This document shows, one piece after another, positions 33,101 through 43,189 of a stretch of DNA of 64,000 nt (positions within the stretch are counted from its first letter, which is position 1; each line of letters opens with the position of its first letter). The notes under the pieces were generated by a model that was given only the letters and a program-made list of their open reading frames with translations, made no database searches and had not been told where the DNA came from. A program made the position numbers and the translations under genes. Source of the DNA: Nephrocerus scutellatus (lineage: Eukaryota > Arthropoda > Insecta > Diptera > Pipunculidae); assembly GCA_947095585.1 (NCBI GenBank), contig OX352763.1:116353908-116417907 (forward strand). The letters run 5' to 3'.

Positions 33101-36100
33101 TTATGCCTTCTGCATTTTCAGCCGCTGCTGATCGCCTTGTTTTTTCGATTCTTCGCAGCTCTTTTTGCACATTCGTTACAAATTCACACACTGCCGTCCA
33201 CATGTGCTCAGATCTTAACATATCTTCTAAAATTAACTGTGGACTTGACAGGTTGCTTCTCCATTCTCTGAAGCTTCTGCAATGAAAAACCGCATTCGCC
33301 GTGTCTTCTTCCAGGTCCGGACAATCTGGGCAGAAAGGTGAACTATCGTGTCCAAATCGGTAAAGATATTTACGATAGCCGCCATGTCCTGACAGAAACT
33401 GCGTAAGATGATAATTGCAGCTACCGTGAGATCGGCTTGTCCATACTTTAATTTTCGGGATAAGCTTGTAGGTCCATCTACCTTTTAAACTTGTGTCCCA
33501 ACGAGCTTGCCATACGGTCATTCAGGTGGTCCTTTCTTCCTCCTTGATAATTTTTTGTAGTTCTGTTGAATTGAGGCTCTTCTATTATAGACCCTGAGCA
33601 TTTCATCCGCAAGGATATCTACTGGAACCATGCATCATCCGATATCGTTAGAAACCGCTGATCGTCTCAGTGCCTCCGCCCAAACTGGGGCTGCGTAAAG
33701 GAGGACTGGACATAAGGATCCTTCTTGGGTATCCTGGTCCTCCGACGTTTGACAGTATCCGAAATAATGCTGCCTGTATCTGAGACGCCTTTCTGCTAGA
33801 GTAGTCCACATGTATTTTAAAACAGAGCCTACTGTCAATCATTACTCCTAGGTATTTGACAGAATCCTTTGATCTGATGGTCTGATTACCAACCCGTATA
33901 CTTATGTATTCCATCTTCATCCGGCTAGTAATCAAGATGTTTTGTGGTCGGCTAATTCCTGGCCGGCGGATACTAGCCAGTCCTTGATGATGGAGTTGCG
34001 GAATGGTGTAGTCTATGTTGCTGAAATCGCTCACTTCTATATCCTAAATTTAGTCAGGACCCCTAAAACTAAATTCAGGATATAGAAGTGAGCGATTTCA
34101 TTACTATTCCACTGGGAGGTGAATAGCCGAACTAGCAGCTACTTCACTGCTGTAAATGTCAAGTGGTGTAGGGTCGAAAATAATATCCAGTGCGGTGGAG
34201 GGGGTTGTACGATGTGCTCCGCTCATACATAGACAAGCTGATCTTTGGACTTTGCTTTATTTGTCAAGGTTTATTAAATTCTCTATATTAACTTCGCGTG
34301 CACGTGGCTGGCTGGCTGGCTGGCTGGATGGTCAGATTTTCTGATCAATTTTTAGCCCACTTCCCATGGCCCGATTTGATTGAAATTTTGCACACATGTA
34401 TATTTCCGGTGACAATACTTTCTATTAATTTGAGGCCCCTCGGACCTCGGGTTCGGGTTAAGGTATTCGGGTATTTCCTGAAACGGCAATAGCAACGTCA
34501 TCCGCGTAAGCGATTACTCTGCAGTCCTCACCTCTTAGGCATACCAGCAGCTCATTTGCCGCTTAGTTCCATACTCCATCTTTTGGGTTTCCTCTGCAGA
34601 CAATTCCTGGCAGACGCTTTTAATTAATAATCCGACTTGTGAGCAGAAGATTAATCAATTCGCCAAGCGAGTCGCCCGCACTCAAAGTCGACAGTGCATC
34701 CGTAATCGCAGATGTGTTGACGTTGTCAAAAGCGCCTTCACGCCTTCAACATACTATCATTGATACTACTGACTCCATCTAAGGCTGAAGTTGTAACAAT
34801 CCGAACGACTTCCAATCATGTAATTCATTAACTCATAGTGCAAGTAAGGAAGCTTTCTCCCAGAATATTTTACAAGAGGTATCCCTCTTCATACATAATA
34901 CATGCCCTATACATAAGAAAGGAGATATCACAACATGCAACAATTATCGTGGCATAACTTTGTTGAGTACCGCGTAAAAGTTGGTAGAACGGCGAACCTC
35001 ACTGCACTTGTGACGTCATCAATTTGCGCTAGAGTGCGTCATTTTGATGCCACATAGCTCTAGGGCCACTAACATGAAATTAGTGTAGTTTAGATTCAGC
35101 ATGTAGCGTTCAGATATGAGATATATCTGGAACACAATTATAAAGTTTAATTTGAAGATATCCATATCTGGAATACAACTTTTAAAGTAAATTGGAACAA
35201 TAAACTGATTTTAAAAAAACAACTATGTATATCTATACCTCAACATATATTCATCTATACATCAATATCTATACATAAGTATCTATAAATCTGTGTCTAC
35301 AACACAATTTTAAAATTGAATTGGAACAATCGATTTAAAAAACACATCTATATACATCTATATCTATATCTGGAGATAATAAAGTAAAGTTGGAACCAAT
35401 TATTGATTAAAAAAAAACATCTAAATCCGTACATCTTCGTCTATACATCTATGTCTAGAACACAACTCTTAAACTAAATTGAAACAATAAACTGATTTTT
35501 AAAAAACACCTGCATATATCTATACCTCAACATCTATTCATCAATGCATCTATATCTATACATATATCTGAAACACAAGTTTAAAATAAAATTGGAACAA
35601 TAGATTTAAAAAACACATCTATTTATATCTATGTCTATGTATGGAACACGATTATAAAGTTAATTTGAAACAAATTATTGATTAAAAAAAACATCAATAT
35701 CTATACATCTTAATCTATACATCTTTATCTATACATCTATATCTAGAACACAACTTTAAAAGAAAATTAAAACAATTTATTGATTTATAAAAACAAACAT
35801 CTATATCTATGCATACATTCATCTACATCTATATATAAATATCTATTCATCTCTAACTATATCTGGAACACAATTTTAAAATTTAATTGAAACAAATAAT
35901 TGATTTATAAAAACACATCTATTTCTATATCTGGAACACAAATATAATGTTAAATTAGAACAAATTATTGATTTAAAAAAAAACATCTATACCCATACAC
36001 ATCCTTATCTATACATCTACATTTTCATCTATACATTAATGTCTACTCGTATTCATCTATATCTATATCTGGAACACAATTTTAATATTAAATTAAAACA

Positions 36101-37151
36101 AATTATTTATTCAAAAAACATATAAGCCTACATATCTATATCTAATCTACATCTTCATCTATACATTAATATCTATTCATATCTGGAACACAAATTCAAG
36201 ATTAATTTGAAACAAATAATTGATTAAAAAAACATCAATGCCTACACATCCTTAACTATACATCTACATTTTCATCTATACATTAATGTCTACTCGTATT
36301 CATCTATATCTATATCTGGAACACAATTTTAATATTAAATTAGAACAAATTATTGATTGAAAAACATATAAGCCTACATATCTATCCTACGTATCTATAT
36401 CTATACATCTGCAAATTCATCTATACATATCTATTCATCTCTAACTATATCTGGAACACAATTTCAAAAGTAAATTAAAACAAATTATTGATTTTAAAAA
36501 AACATCTATATCTATGCATCAACATCTTCATCTAAGCATTAATGTTTACTGGAACAAAAATTATTCTTCAGAAAATTTACTTATCTATGCAAGTTTCTGG
36601 ATTATTTGATTGCGTGCGAATAGTGTCCGGAGAAATCTTGAAGTCATTATTATTGAAAGAGTAGGAGTCCTTTAAGTCACACATATGCAGTAGCTCACCA
36701 ACCCCTTATTAAGAACTATCTAGCATCGAATTTGAATACATGAACTGGTTTTGTGGCTTTGAAAATAAAAACTACTTTGTCTTTTCCAGTTTCCAGTGCC
36801 TCGCTTACATCAGTGCGTGAAATGGCTTCGCTTCAGCGAATGCATCGCACTGGTCCACACATAAAGGAGCGTCCACCACGTCAACCACTCGATGGAAAAC
36901 CCTTCGCAAAAGGAGTCATACTGAAAACCGTCATCAAGAAACCGAAGAAACCTAATTCCGCCAATCGAAAATGTGTCCTCGTTCGCCTGTCGACGGGCAA
37001 AGAAATGGTTGCCTATGTTCCCGGCATCGGACATAACCTGCAGGAGCACAATATTGTCTTGTGCCGGGTTGGTCGGCTGCAAGATGTACCCGGAGTTAAG
37101 CTGAAATGTGTTCGCGGCGTCTACGATCTGCCGCATGTAATTAAAAAGTAA
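18063..37151 (+). CDS. tko: Mitochondrial ribosomal protein S12 (technical knockout)
   Basis: Small-subunit protein of the mitochondrial ribosome at the decoding centre. Two coding exons, 18063-18114 and 36790-37151, join in phase (AAT G / TT TCC) to 137 codons, near the family's 140 in flies. Exon 1 encodes [17 protein letters not shown], the start of the mitochondrial presequence, and ends at GTAAGTG. Exon 2 follows TTTTCCAG and carries [31 protein letters not shown], the S12 signature [20 protein letters not shown], then [15 protein letters not shown] and [15 protein letters not shown]. The frame alone would also allow a start at 36753, but the known N-terminus of the fly protein fits exon 1. 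The 18,675-bp intron is filled with repeats. Confidence 0.93.
18115..18769. other. Start of tko intron
   Basis: AT-rich intron sequence with no recognised element up to the CAAAAGAC array. Confidence 0.4.
18770..18955. repeat. Low-complexity CAAAAGACC minisatellite, second locus
   Basis: Same irregular 10-12-base motif as 8865-9640 (CTCAAAAGACC, CCCAAAATA), about 185 bp. The flanks contain inverted text (ATCAGTTTAGGTGGCAAATA at 18689 versus TTATTTTCCACCTAATAGAC at 18987), suggesting that the array is part of a small mobile unit. Confidence 0.65.
19120..19870. repeat. Tandem repeat, about 110-140-bp unit
   Basis: About six degenerate units, each with AAACCACTGGACGTAT, a GTTCGTTTGGTGCTCC phrase, a T-run, then GGACCCGGTAGGTGGCGCTG and GAGATAT. 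GGTAGGTGGCG-like marks occur near 19205, 19324, 19463, 19715 and 19818. Confidence 0.75.
19990..21290 (-). mobile_element. LINE family C (LOA/R1-like): RT palm to C-terminus
   Basis: Minus strand, from high to low coordinate: [18 protein letters not shown], then the catalytic box as GYTDDLAI (Ala of YADD replaced by Thr), then decayed RNase H, then [11 protein letters not shown] and the zinc-knuckle-like [19 protein letters not shown] ending the second ORF. Frames are broken by many stops. The order and RNase H position suit the LOA or I/R1 groups. Confidence 0.75.
21291..22439. other. Unassigned tko-intron DNA
   Basis: No protein similarity was recognised. A CGCACGCACGCACG simple repeat lies near 21930-21950 and an A-run near 21720-21740. 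Otherwise featureless. Confidence 0.35.
22440..23500 (-). mobile_element. LINE family B (RTE-like) fragment with internal deletion
   Basis: Minus strand reads [57 protein letters not shown] (RT fingers and palm start) and then, past a deletion removing the YADD region, [37 protein letters not shown] and [12 protein letters not shown] of the C-terminus. Several stops. The same text occurs in the plus-strand copy at 59575-61860. Confidence 0.8.
23560..24890 (-). mobile_element. LINE family C (LOA/R1-like): RT and RNase H
   Basis: Minus strand from high to low: a decayed RT start; [19 protein letters not shown] and [31 protein letters not shown] (the PQGGVLSP box, decayed); then the post-palm region and RNase H pieces [12 protein letters not shown] and [19 protein letters not shown] with the family's VDSQ catalytic context. 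Stops throughout. It lies beside the family B copy at 22440-23500 in the same orientation. Confidence 0.7.
24891..26199. other. Unassigned tko-intron DNA
   Basis: Includes a CATC repeat (CATCCATCCATCCATC, near 25070-25087) and AT-rich flanks. Short open frames lack similarity that I can recognise. Confidence 0.35.
26200..26975 (+). mobile_element. LINE family B (RTE-like) C-terminal fragment
   Basis: Longest intact LINE frame in the window (26141-26755) with [59 protein letters not shown] and [17 protein letters not shown]. After one frameshift it continues [19 protein letters not shown] and ends near [13 protein letters not shown]. The 3' tail is AATCAATCAAATCAATT, a short-repeat tail as in RTE-type elements. 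Confidence 0.85.
26976..27085 (-). mobile_element. LINE family D (Jockey-like) 3' end scrap
   Basis: Contains TATGCTTGGCACA, GGATGTCTATATGAGCTT and GAATGTCTGTGGATCAT, the complement of the 3' region of the elements at 9045-9236 and 52290-53225. It directly abuts the tail of the family B fragment. Confidence 0.6.
27086..28360. other. Unassigned AT-rich tko-intron DNA
   Basis: No recognised protein or repeat. A local palindrome CAGAGTTTTTTTAAACTCTG sits at 28021-28040. Confidence 0.35.
28365..30558 (-). mobile_element. LINE family A (RTE-like), long copy
   Basis: Minus strand from 30558 down: endonuclease part ([31 protein letters not shown] context), linker, RT with [38 protein letters not shown], and the catalytic box as AYANDI, so one catalytic Asp is Asn. 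Then the C-terminal region with RDVDIVK. The 3' end reads ACCGGTTGTAGAGTC and then ATG/ATC trinucleotide repeats (28366-28386). Many stops. The best copy for defining the 3' tail of the family. Confidence 0.85.
30565..31200 (+). mobile_element. LINE family C (LOA/R1-like) RT fragment
   Basis: Plus strand: [19 protein letters not shown], then [18 protein letters not shown] (intact YADD box), [34 protein letters not shown] and, after a frameshift, [19 protein letters not shown]. It is joined head-on to the family A copy at 30558 with AGTT repeats at the junction. Confidence 0.85.
31201..33089. other. Unassigned tko-intron DNA
   Basis: About 1.9 kb of AT-rich sequence with T-runs and no recognised protein, element end or repeat family. 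Confidence 0.35.
34023..34099. repeat. Perfect 23-bp inverted repeat (hairpin)
   Basis: Arms 34023-34045 and 34077-34099 are exact complements (arm starts GAAATCGCTCACTTCTATAT) with a 31-bp spacer in which pairing continues imperfectly (CTAAATTT against its mirror). The perfection contrasts with the decayed DNA around it. Confidence 0.85.
34230..34480. repeat. Repeat related to the 57.5-58.0 kb array (inverted)
   Basis: Shares with the complement of 57780-58000: CTATATTAACTT..CGT, a GGCTGGCTGGCTGG run (34303-34325), TTTGCACACATGTATAT and a GAGGCCCCTCGG..CGGG phrase in the same order. It interrupts the R1-like LINE. Confidence 0.6.
34851..34985 (+). mobile_element. LINE family A (RTE-like) RT scrap
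   Basis: Plus strand reads [20 protein letters not shown] followed by LST, equal to the RT fingers of the other family A copies, with nothing before or after. Confidence 0.75.
35095..36545. repeat. Satellite-like tandem array, about 90-135-bp unit
   Basis: About 14 degenerate units across 1.45 kb. Each has ATCTGGAACACAATTTTAAA, then an AAATTGGAACAA-like phrase, ATTATTGATT, an A-run and a block of ATCTATATCTATACATC words. It ends about 245 bp before tko exon 2. Variable unit length comes from the ATCTATA words. Confidence 0.85.
36790..37151 (+). CDS. tko: tko exon 2
   Basis: Encodes the whole mature S12 domain and the stop codon. The acceptor is CTTTTCCAG ending at 36789. A second AG six bases later (36796) would keep the frame and drop two residues. 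The loop PNSANRK, the bacterial counterpart of which carries streptomycin-related positions, is intact. Confidence 0.92.
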
Positions 37152-37204
37152 TCAAAAGTTTTGTAAGGTCTTAACAGCAACAATATCAATATCAATATAC
37201 AGAA

Positions 37205-37210
37205 AATAAA
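37205..37210 (+). terminator. tko polyadenylation signal
   Basis: AATAAA 54 bp after the tko stop codon, in a short AT-rich 3' UTR. Confidence 0.7.
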
Positions 37211-38389
37211 CAGAGCAACAACAATTATTTCTTGTACTTTATAACAAACCAGATTTTATCAAATTTTCAGGATCATTAGAAACGAAGGATTAATTTGCAG
37301 CTTAAAGACGTAACTGGCAGGATTAGGATATCCAAATCTTAACTCAACATGCATGGTAATTTGGGAAATTTTGCGCTTAGCTGTCTATCCGGAGTGAAGG
37401 GACAAAGGGATTTGCAAATTTTCGTCTCCTTATTATTCGCCAGAAGAATTGCCGAATTTTACGCACCTTCGTCTCTCTCTGCGTGTTGTCCTCCGGCGGT
37501 GCCCGCCTTGAGTTGATCTTTTTTTCTTTTTTTTTTTGTAGGAACTGGACATTCCTTTGAATTGACTTGTGGTAAAAACACACAGGACACTGGACAATAG
37601 AACGACGACAAAATGATTGTTGGTTTTGACTCAGCAAAAATTATTTTCGCTTTTGTATCTTAACCGTTTTTTTTTGTGGGGGTTTCCTTGTTGTTTCCTT
37701 GTTAAACCGCAGTAAATAAGTTGTAAGGAAGAGCTGAGCTGGTTCTTCATCTTCCAACGCTCGAAGAACAAAACGTAATAATGCGACAATCATAGAAGTC
37801 ATTTTGCGGTCATTTGTATTTTCTTTGTTCAAAAGAAACTGAACCTCTAAGGATAAAACTAATAGTTGGCTAAGAAGATGTCCTTTAGTATAAGGGCTGA
37901 TGTAAAAAATAACGGTTTCAACGCAACGGTGAAAATATAATCCTCTTTTTGTGTGTACACCGATGATTAGCATAAAATTATCATTTTTCAATAACGTTGT
38001 TTTATGTGACAAAGGCAACTGGTATTTTTCTCTCTCCTAATGTGATTCATATTAAAGCCTTTGAGGTTGCCGACAGGCGTTTTCGAAAAAGGATATATGA
38101 AAGGATAAAGTTCCGCCGCTGTTTAAATTCACATTTCGTTGTTTTTAAATAACTGTTAATTTTTCGTTTACATTACAATTTTAATTTTCGTGAGAAATTT
38201 GTGTTTTGTTTAAAAAAAAAAAAATAAAAACCGGATGATAGTAATTCTGTTTAAGCCATGGAACAGGGTCTCTTTGTTCGTGCATTCGCTTTAGCTTATT
38301 AGAACCCGTTTAGCAATCGGTTTTGTATATATAACAGATATATAGATTGCTTACGGATAGTCATGAATGTCCTATGTGCATATTGTTAC
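37211..38389. other. 3' flank of tko and intergenic DNA
   Basis: No recognised gene. A minus-strand frame at 38018-37641 (125 codons) ends in a basic KKTVKIQKRK tail, has no similarity that I know, and lies in T-rich DNA, so I do not call it. A-runs lie at 37535 and 38210-38224. Confidence 0.35.
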
Positions 38390-38649
38390 GAAATTTAGGC
38401 TTTTTAGAGTTCGTAATGGATTTTGAAAATAAAAACTCAACACAAGTTCGTTTATTCACAAATTACAACTTTAATTAACAAGTAGCAATAGTTCGGCGGT
38501 CAGCCATTAGCAGAATTGCGGGAATAACAGAAAATGCATCAGAATTGTAACTATGTCTGACTGGTGGAAGTGCGATCAAACCTTCACGTGGCGGCCGCCG
38601 GTAATTTTCCTCCCAATTCAGGAAAAGCTAAATGATCGGGCTGATTGGT

Positions 38650-40492
38650 CCCTTCAAAGTAAGGTTGGCGCGAGGCCAATAACCTTGCCCGTAAAAAATT
38701 ATTATTACGGAACCCAAAATCAGCCTCGGATACGATGACGACCAACGAAAACGGCTAAACGATTTAAGAATTTTCTCATGGAAAGCACGCTCCCTGTATA
38801 GAGCTCGAGCTGTACAGCAGCTAGCCGATACCCTGTCCAAAAAAAATGCTGACATAACAGCAACCCAGGAGATACGGTGGACGGAGAATGGTGTCTTACA
38901 CAAATCAGAATATGACATATATTACAGATGTTATGCAAGAAATCATCATCGGGTTGGGGTTTCTAGTCAGCAAAAGAATGAAACCCACCGTTATCGGCTT
39001 TAAAGCAATAAATGAACGGCTATGCACCCTTTGCGTGCGGGGCAGATTTAAAAAAATAGGCCTCATAAACGTTCTCGCACCTACAGCGCATTCCCCAGTT
39101 GATGAAAAAGAAGAATTATTTGAATCAGTCGAACGCGTGAACTCCATGCCTGCCCTCAGTATGATGGATGTAAAAATCATTCTGGGTGATATGAATGATA
39201 AAATAGGTAGGGAGCCAGTGTTTGCACCCATAGCTTACACGATAACACTAATGACAGCAATAATTTGGTCGTTGCAAGTACAAGGCTTGCGCGTAAAAAT
39301 ATCCACAAACCCACCTGGGTATCTCCTGATGGAGCCACTCGCAACCAGATAGACTACGTGTTTATAGAATCTGAATCTGATGACACTACGAACGTACCGA
39401 GGCACCAACGTCGGATTGCATCATCAAGAAAGGCGACATCCGCTAATCAGATTCGAGTCAACACGGCTGCCCTTCGCAACAAAAAGACCAGAAACAACTA
39501 CGATAGGACTCGCCCTGAATACAGGGAGAGTAAATTCTGTAGGTTGACGATGAGCAATGTTATAAGCCAAGTAAAATTATCCGGATCACTATCAAGCCCA
39601 TTAGAATTCTATAACGGGCTCCGACAAGGGGATGGACTGGCCTGCGTCCTCCACAACCTGTCGTTGGAGAAAGTGATCTGAGACTCTGACGTAACGGCGA
39701 GAGGAATAATCCTCTACAAGTCCATTCAGATACTGGCTTACGCAGACGATATTGACATCGTTGGTAGAAACCCATGAGCTCTGTACAGTAAGCTTTCGTC
39801 CATATCGAGCATAAATTGGGGGCTGCACATAAATGAGCGTAAAACATGGTGGCCACGTCTGCGAGTAAAAGATCCAGTAGAATTAGCGCAATTCTTCAAT
39901 TATTTCGGGTCAACTGTAGCAGCCGATAGCAGCATGGAACCAGAAATACACGCACGGTTGCTCAAAGCCAACAAACCCCTCTTTAGTCTGTCAAGACTCT
40001 TCAAATCCAGGAATTTGACCATAACATCCAAGTTGCTGGTATATAAGACAATTGTCATACTAGGACGTACATGTGGATCCGAGACTTGGGTGCTATGCAA
40101 AAAGCATTCTTACCTTTTAGCCGCGTTCGAGAGAGTAGTCTTACGGAGAATTGTTGAGGAAAGAATATTCCGGAGACTCTATAATGATGAGATCTACGAG
40201 CCTTACCGCGATGTCGACATCGGGAAGAGAATTAAGCTCGGTAGGCTCCGGTGGGCAGGACACCTAGCTCGCATGACCGAAGAGGATTCTGCTCGGAAAG
40301 TCCTTGGCGGTAGGATTTATGGAGCACGACAGCGAGGCCGACCAAGCCTACGCTTGAAGGCTGACGTAGACCTGGACGTCTAGAGTTTGGGAATCCAAAA
40401 TTGGATCACATCGGCTCAAAATCGGGACCGTTGGTGAAACTTTTTGCGGGAGGCCACTACCGGACCCCGGTTGTACATACTAACATAGTCGT
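38650..40492 (+). mobile_element. LINE family A (RTE-like), 5' end to 3' end with deletions
   Basis: Begins near GGTTGGCGCGAGGCCAATAA, a 5' sequence shared with the minus-strand copy ending at 53985. Endonuclease: ADITATQEIRWTENGVLHKS, then the IILGDMNDKIGREPVF box. Then SPLEFYNGLRQGDGLACVLH, LAYADDIDIVGRN (intact YADD), and the C-terminus [40 protein letters not shown]. It lacks the linker and RT fingers between about 39500 and 39530 and carries frameshifts. The 3' end is CACTACCGGACCCCGGTTGT. Confidence 0.85.
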
Positions 40493-41365
40493 GTCAGTTT
40501 ATTTGGTATGCCAAATTCCCTCATGGCTTTCTAAAGTTCTACTCTAGTTATGCTATCGTAGGGGGCTTTAAAGTCTATAAAAAGATGGTTTAGTGAGTTT
40601 TGAAAATCTAGACATTTTTCCATCTCCTGCCTTAGGGTGAAAATCTGATCAGTTGTTGATTTGCCTGGGATGAAGCCACTATGGTATGGGCCAAAGATGA
40701 CTTTAGCATATGGGACTATCCTGTCCTGAAGGATAGAGGGGAAAATCGTACACGCGGTACTCAACTACCTTTTACCAAGATAATTGCTCTCTTCTTATGT
40801 ATAGGGCTCATGATCCCTTTTCGCAGTCTTCTGGCATCGTTTCTTCCTCCCATACTTGCACTATTAGTTAATGAATTGGTGTACTGCGGGGCCTTCTGAT
40901 TTAATCAGCTCCGCTGGGATACCATCTGATCCTGAGTACCTACTATTTTTTAGCTGATTTATCGCTCTGCTTACTTCGTCTATGCTTGGTGGCGGCAGCA
41001 TAGTGTGGTGTTCGGTTATTAGTGGAGCCTCCAATTGCTCAGTTAGCTGGCCATTTAGCAACTCATGAAAATGATCTTCCAATCGCTCTCAGATGCCTTT
41101 GAAATCGGCGATCAGATTATCCTCTTCTTGTCTTTTCAGTACGTGAAATGCGGTGTATATTGCATTATACCGCCAACTCGTTGGTAGAACTTCCGCGCCT
41201 GGTGCGGTCCTGGCTTTCTGTACTGTTCTAGTTCACGGACGAGATTCTTCTCCCAGGCTGCCTTCTTTCGCCGGTGAACTGTTTTTTCATATCTTCTGAG
41301 CTCTTTATATTCATCCCGCGTGCCCGCGTTCTATGAGATTGTTGCATTGCTCGCAGACAACCAAA
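40488..41365 (-). mobile_element. LINE family A (RTE-like) linker and RT fingers
   Basis: Minus strand: [59 protein letters not shown], then [20 protein letters not shown] and LFIDFKAPYDSITRVEL. It is placed tail to tail against the plus-strand copy at 38650-40492. The endonuclease and C-terminus are absent. Confidence 0.8.
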
Positions 41366-43189
41366 ACACAAGCTCACATCTTCTTAAAAAGGAGAACAGC
41401 GACTCGAAAAAGTGAGAAACCAATTTGACATTTTTTTTTTGTGTATCACAATTGCATGTGTACATCATCATATGGGGTTCGTTAATAACATTGGGGCAAC
41501 CCTTTTATTGTTTGCTAAATAGCACCAACTACGGAATATTACGAAATAAATAAAATTTGATTTTCCCATGACAGTGGGTCAGACACAAGTCAATTCTTGC
41601 TATTATTATTTTAACTGATGTTGTTTTCCTTATACCCTTTGCCTGTGCAGAGGGTACGAGTGTTTTTGAAATGTGGCTCTTGACAAAACATACGTCGAGC
41701 ATCAATCCTTTTTTAAAACTTCACATGCTCAATACGCCTCCGGGGACATTTCCGAAAAATGGTTTGTATTATCTTTACCCACGTGCCCATATACTTCATA
41801 CGCATGATGTTGTCTTAAGCGTATTTCAGGAAACTAATATGAGAACGCTATTCCCGGTTGTAGTTATCATTAGCAAAATTCTATAACGTCCAGAACCAGA
41901 ACCATTCAGTATTCATTGACTCATTCTATTTGTGGTCTGTGCCCCTCGAGAATTCAATGACGACGATTCCGTCATTTTTGTGTGTGTGTTGTGTGTTTTT
42001 TTTTGTATCTGACACAAAATTCCAATGAAATTAGAATGCAATATTTGTTTATTCTGTTCAAGTTCCTTTCTTTAGTTGCCTTTCTCCGTTGAGACTAAAT
42101 GAAAGTCCTTTCACAATGTGGAAATTTTCAGCTGTTTTGATGCAGCGTTCGGTGGTCCTGAAACTCTTGACCACATCTTGAGACATTCATCAGGAGCCGA
42201 CGTCGGAGAATAAAGTAAATACGAATGCTCCGATAGTACAGAACACAAAAAGAAACAATTAATGGAACAGAATCCTTTGGCAGCAGCATGTGCCAAATGT
42301 TATTCTAACAAATTGTATGCGCCTCGCGATCCTCAATCAATCGATCCTAATGGTTTTCTTTTCCGGTTCAAGTGAAACAAAATCCCAGCACCCCAGCCAT
42401 CGAACTTTCTTGCTGTGTCCTCTGTCTTGTGTGATTAATTGTTCGAGATGAAATCCTAATTGATTGCGAGAAGGCGCTAACTAACTCGAATCGATATAGG
42501 GATAATTAGGCTAATCTGAATATGTGACGTGCAGTTAGTATCATGCAGTGCGGTATTTTTGCGGCAATATCCGTTTGACAGGACAGTGAAAGGAGAGAGA
42601 AAGAAATGATCGTCTACCGGCAGGAGTCCATTTGGTTGCACTTTCTTGTGTAACATGCCCTTCCTTTGCATCACACCACTTTCAATGAACAATTAACATT
42701 AGTGACGGTTCTTTAGCATGGAGTGAGCGTGTTATGTGTTGTGAAAAATTCCTACATATTGTGATCGACAGACATCTCTCTTCTCAAACCAATGTTCTTC
42801 TATTTTCTGTACCTCCTCTATCTACCGTCATTCCGTTTCCATCCGCACAACAGCAATTACGAGTATTGCGTAAAAATGGCGTCTTCAAAATACATACTCT
42901 ATAGGGGTTGATTTTGTACTCTTATGCAATCTTATTTCCCCTCAAATTACGAGGCTATGGTCGCACTATATGCAAGGGTGGATTGAAAAGTTCACGCCCT
43001 GCCATTAAAAGAGTTTTATTTATATAATTGGTATTCTCCCCTTTTTTTACTCAACATTCCGAGAGTGACACTACAAGTTCTATTCCTGTGTTGCATTTAG
43101 TTCTTTAGTTTGTTAATTTCTTTAGTTAATTGCGAGGTAGAGCAATTTTGAAAAAAATGGACAAACTGGAAGAATATACTGTTAGAAAG
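41366..43189. other. Unassigned AT-rich DNA
   Basis: No recognised coding sequence or repeat family. GT repeats lie near 41980-41997. ATACCCTTTGCCTGTGCAGA near 41633 resembles a motif common in fly intergenic repeats, which I cannot assign. Confidence 0.35.

Larger units (their letters stand above)
33090..34850 (-). mobile_element. R1-like LINE, RT to C-terminus, interrupted
   Basis: Minus strand. At 34790-34490: [20 protein letters not shown] and [16 protein letters not shown] (intact YADD). At 34034-33640: [18 protein letters not shown] and [15 protein letters not shown]. At 33521-33096: [37 protein letters not shown] and the [18 protein letters not shown] zinc-knuckle-like region. The reading is split at about 34040-34490 by an unrelated repeat and a perfect inverted repeat. 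Sequence style fits the R1 group. Confidence 0.8.

Noticed and set aside
36810..37136. Minus-strand frame over tko exon 2
   Set aside because: Antisense shadow of a strongly conserved coding exon.
37641..38018. Minus-strand frame of 125 codons with a lysine-rich end
   Set aside because: The lysine tail comes from T-runs in the plus strand; no family, start context or splice signal supports it.
38390..38620. Possible LTR beginning TGTTACGAAATTT
   Set aside because: No matching second copy, primer-binding site or clear CA end; it is only the upstream flank of a LINE A copy.
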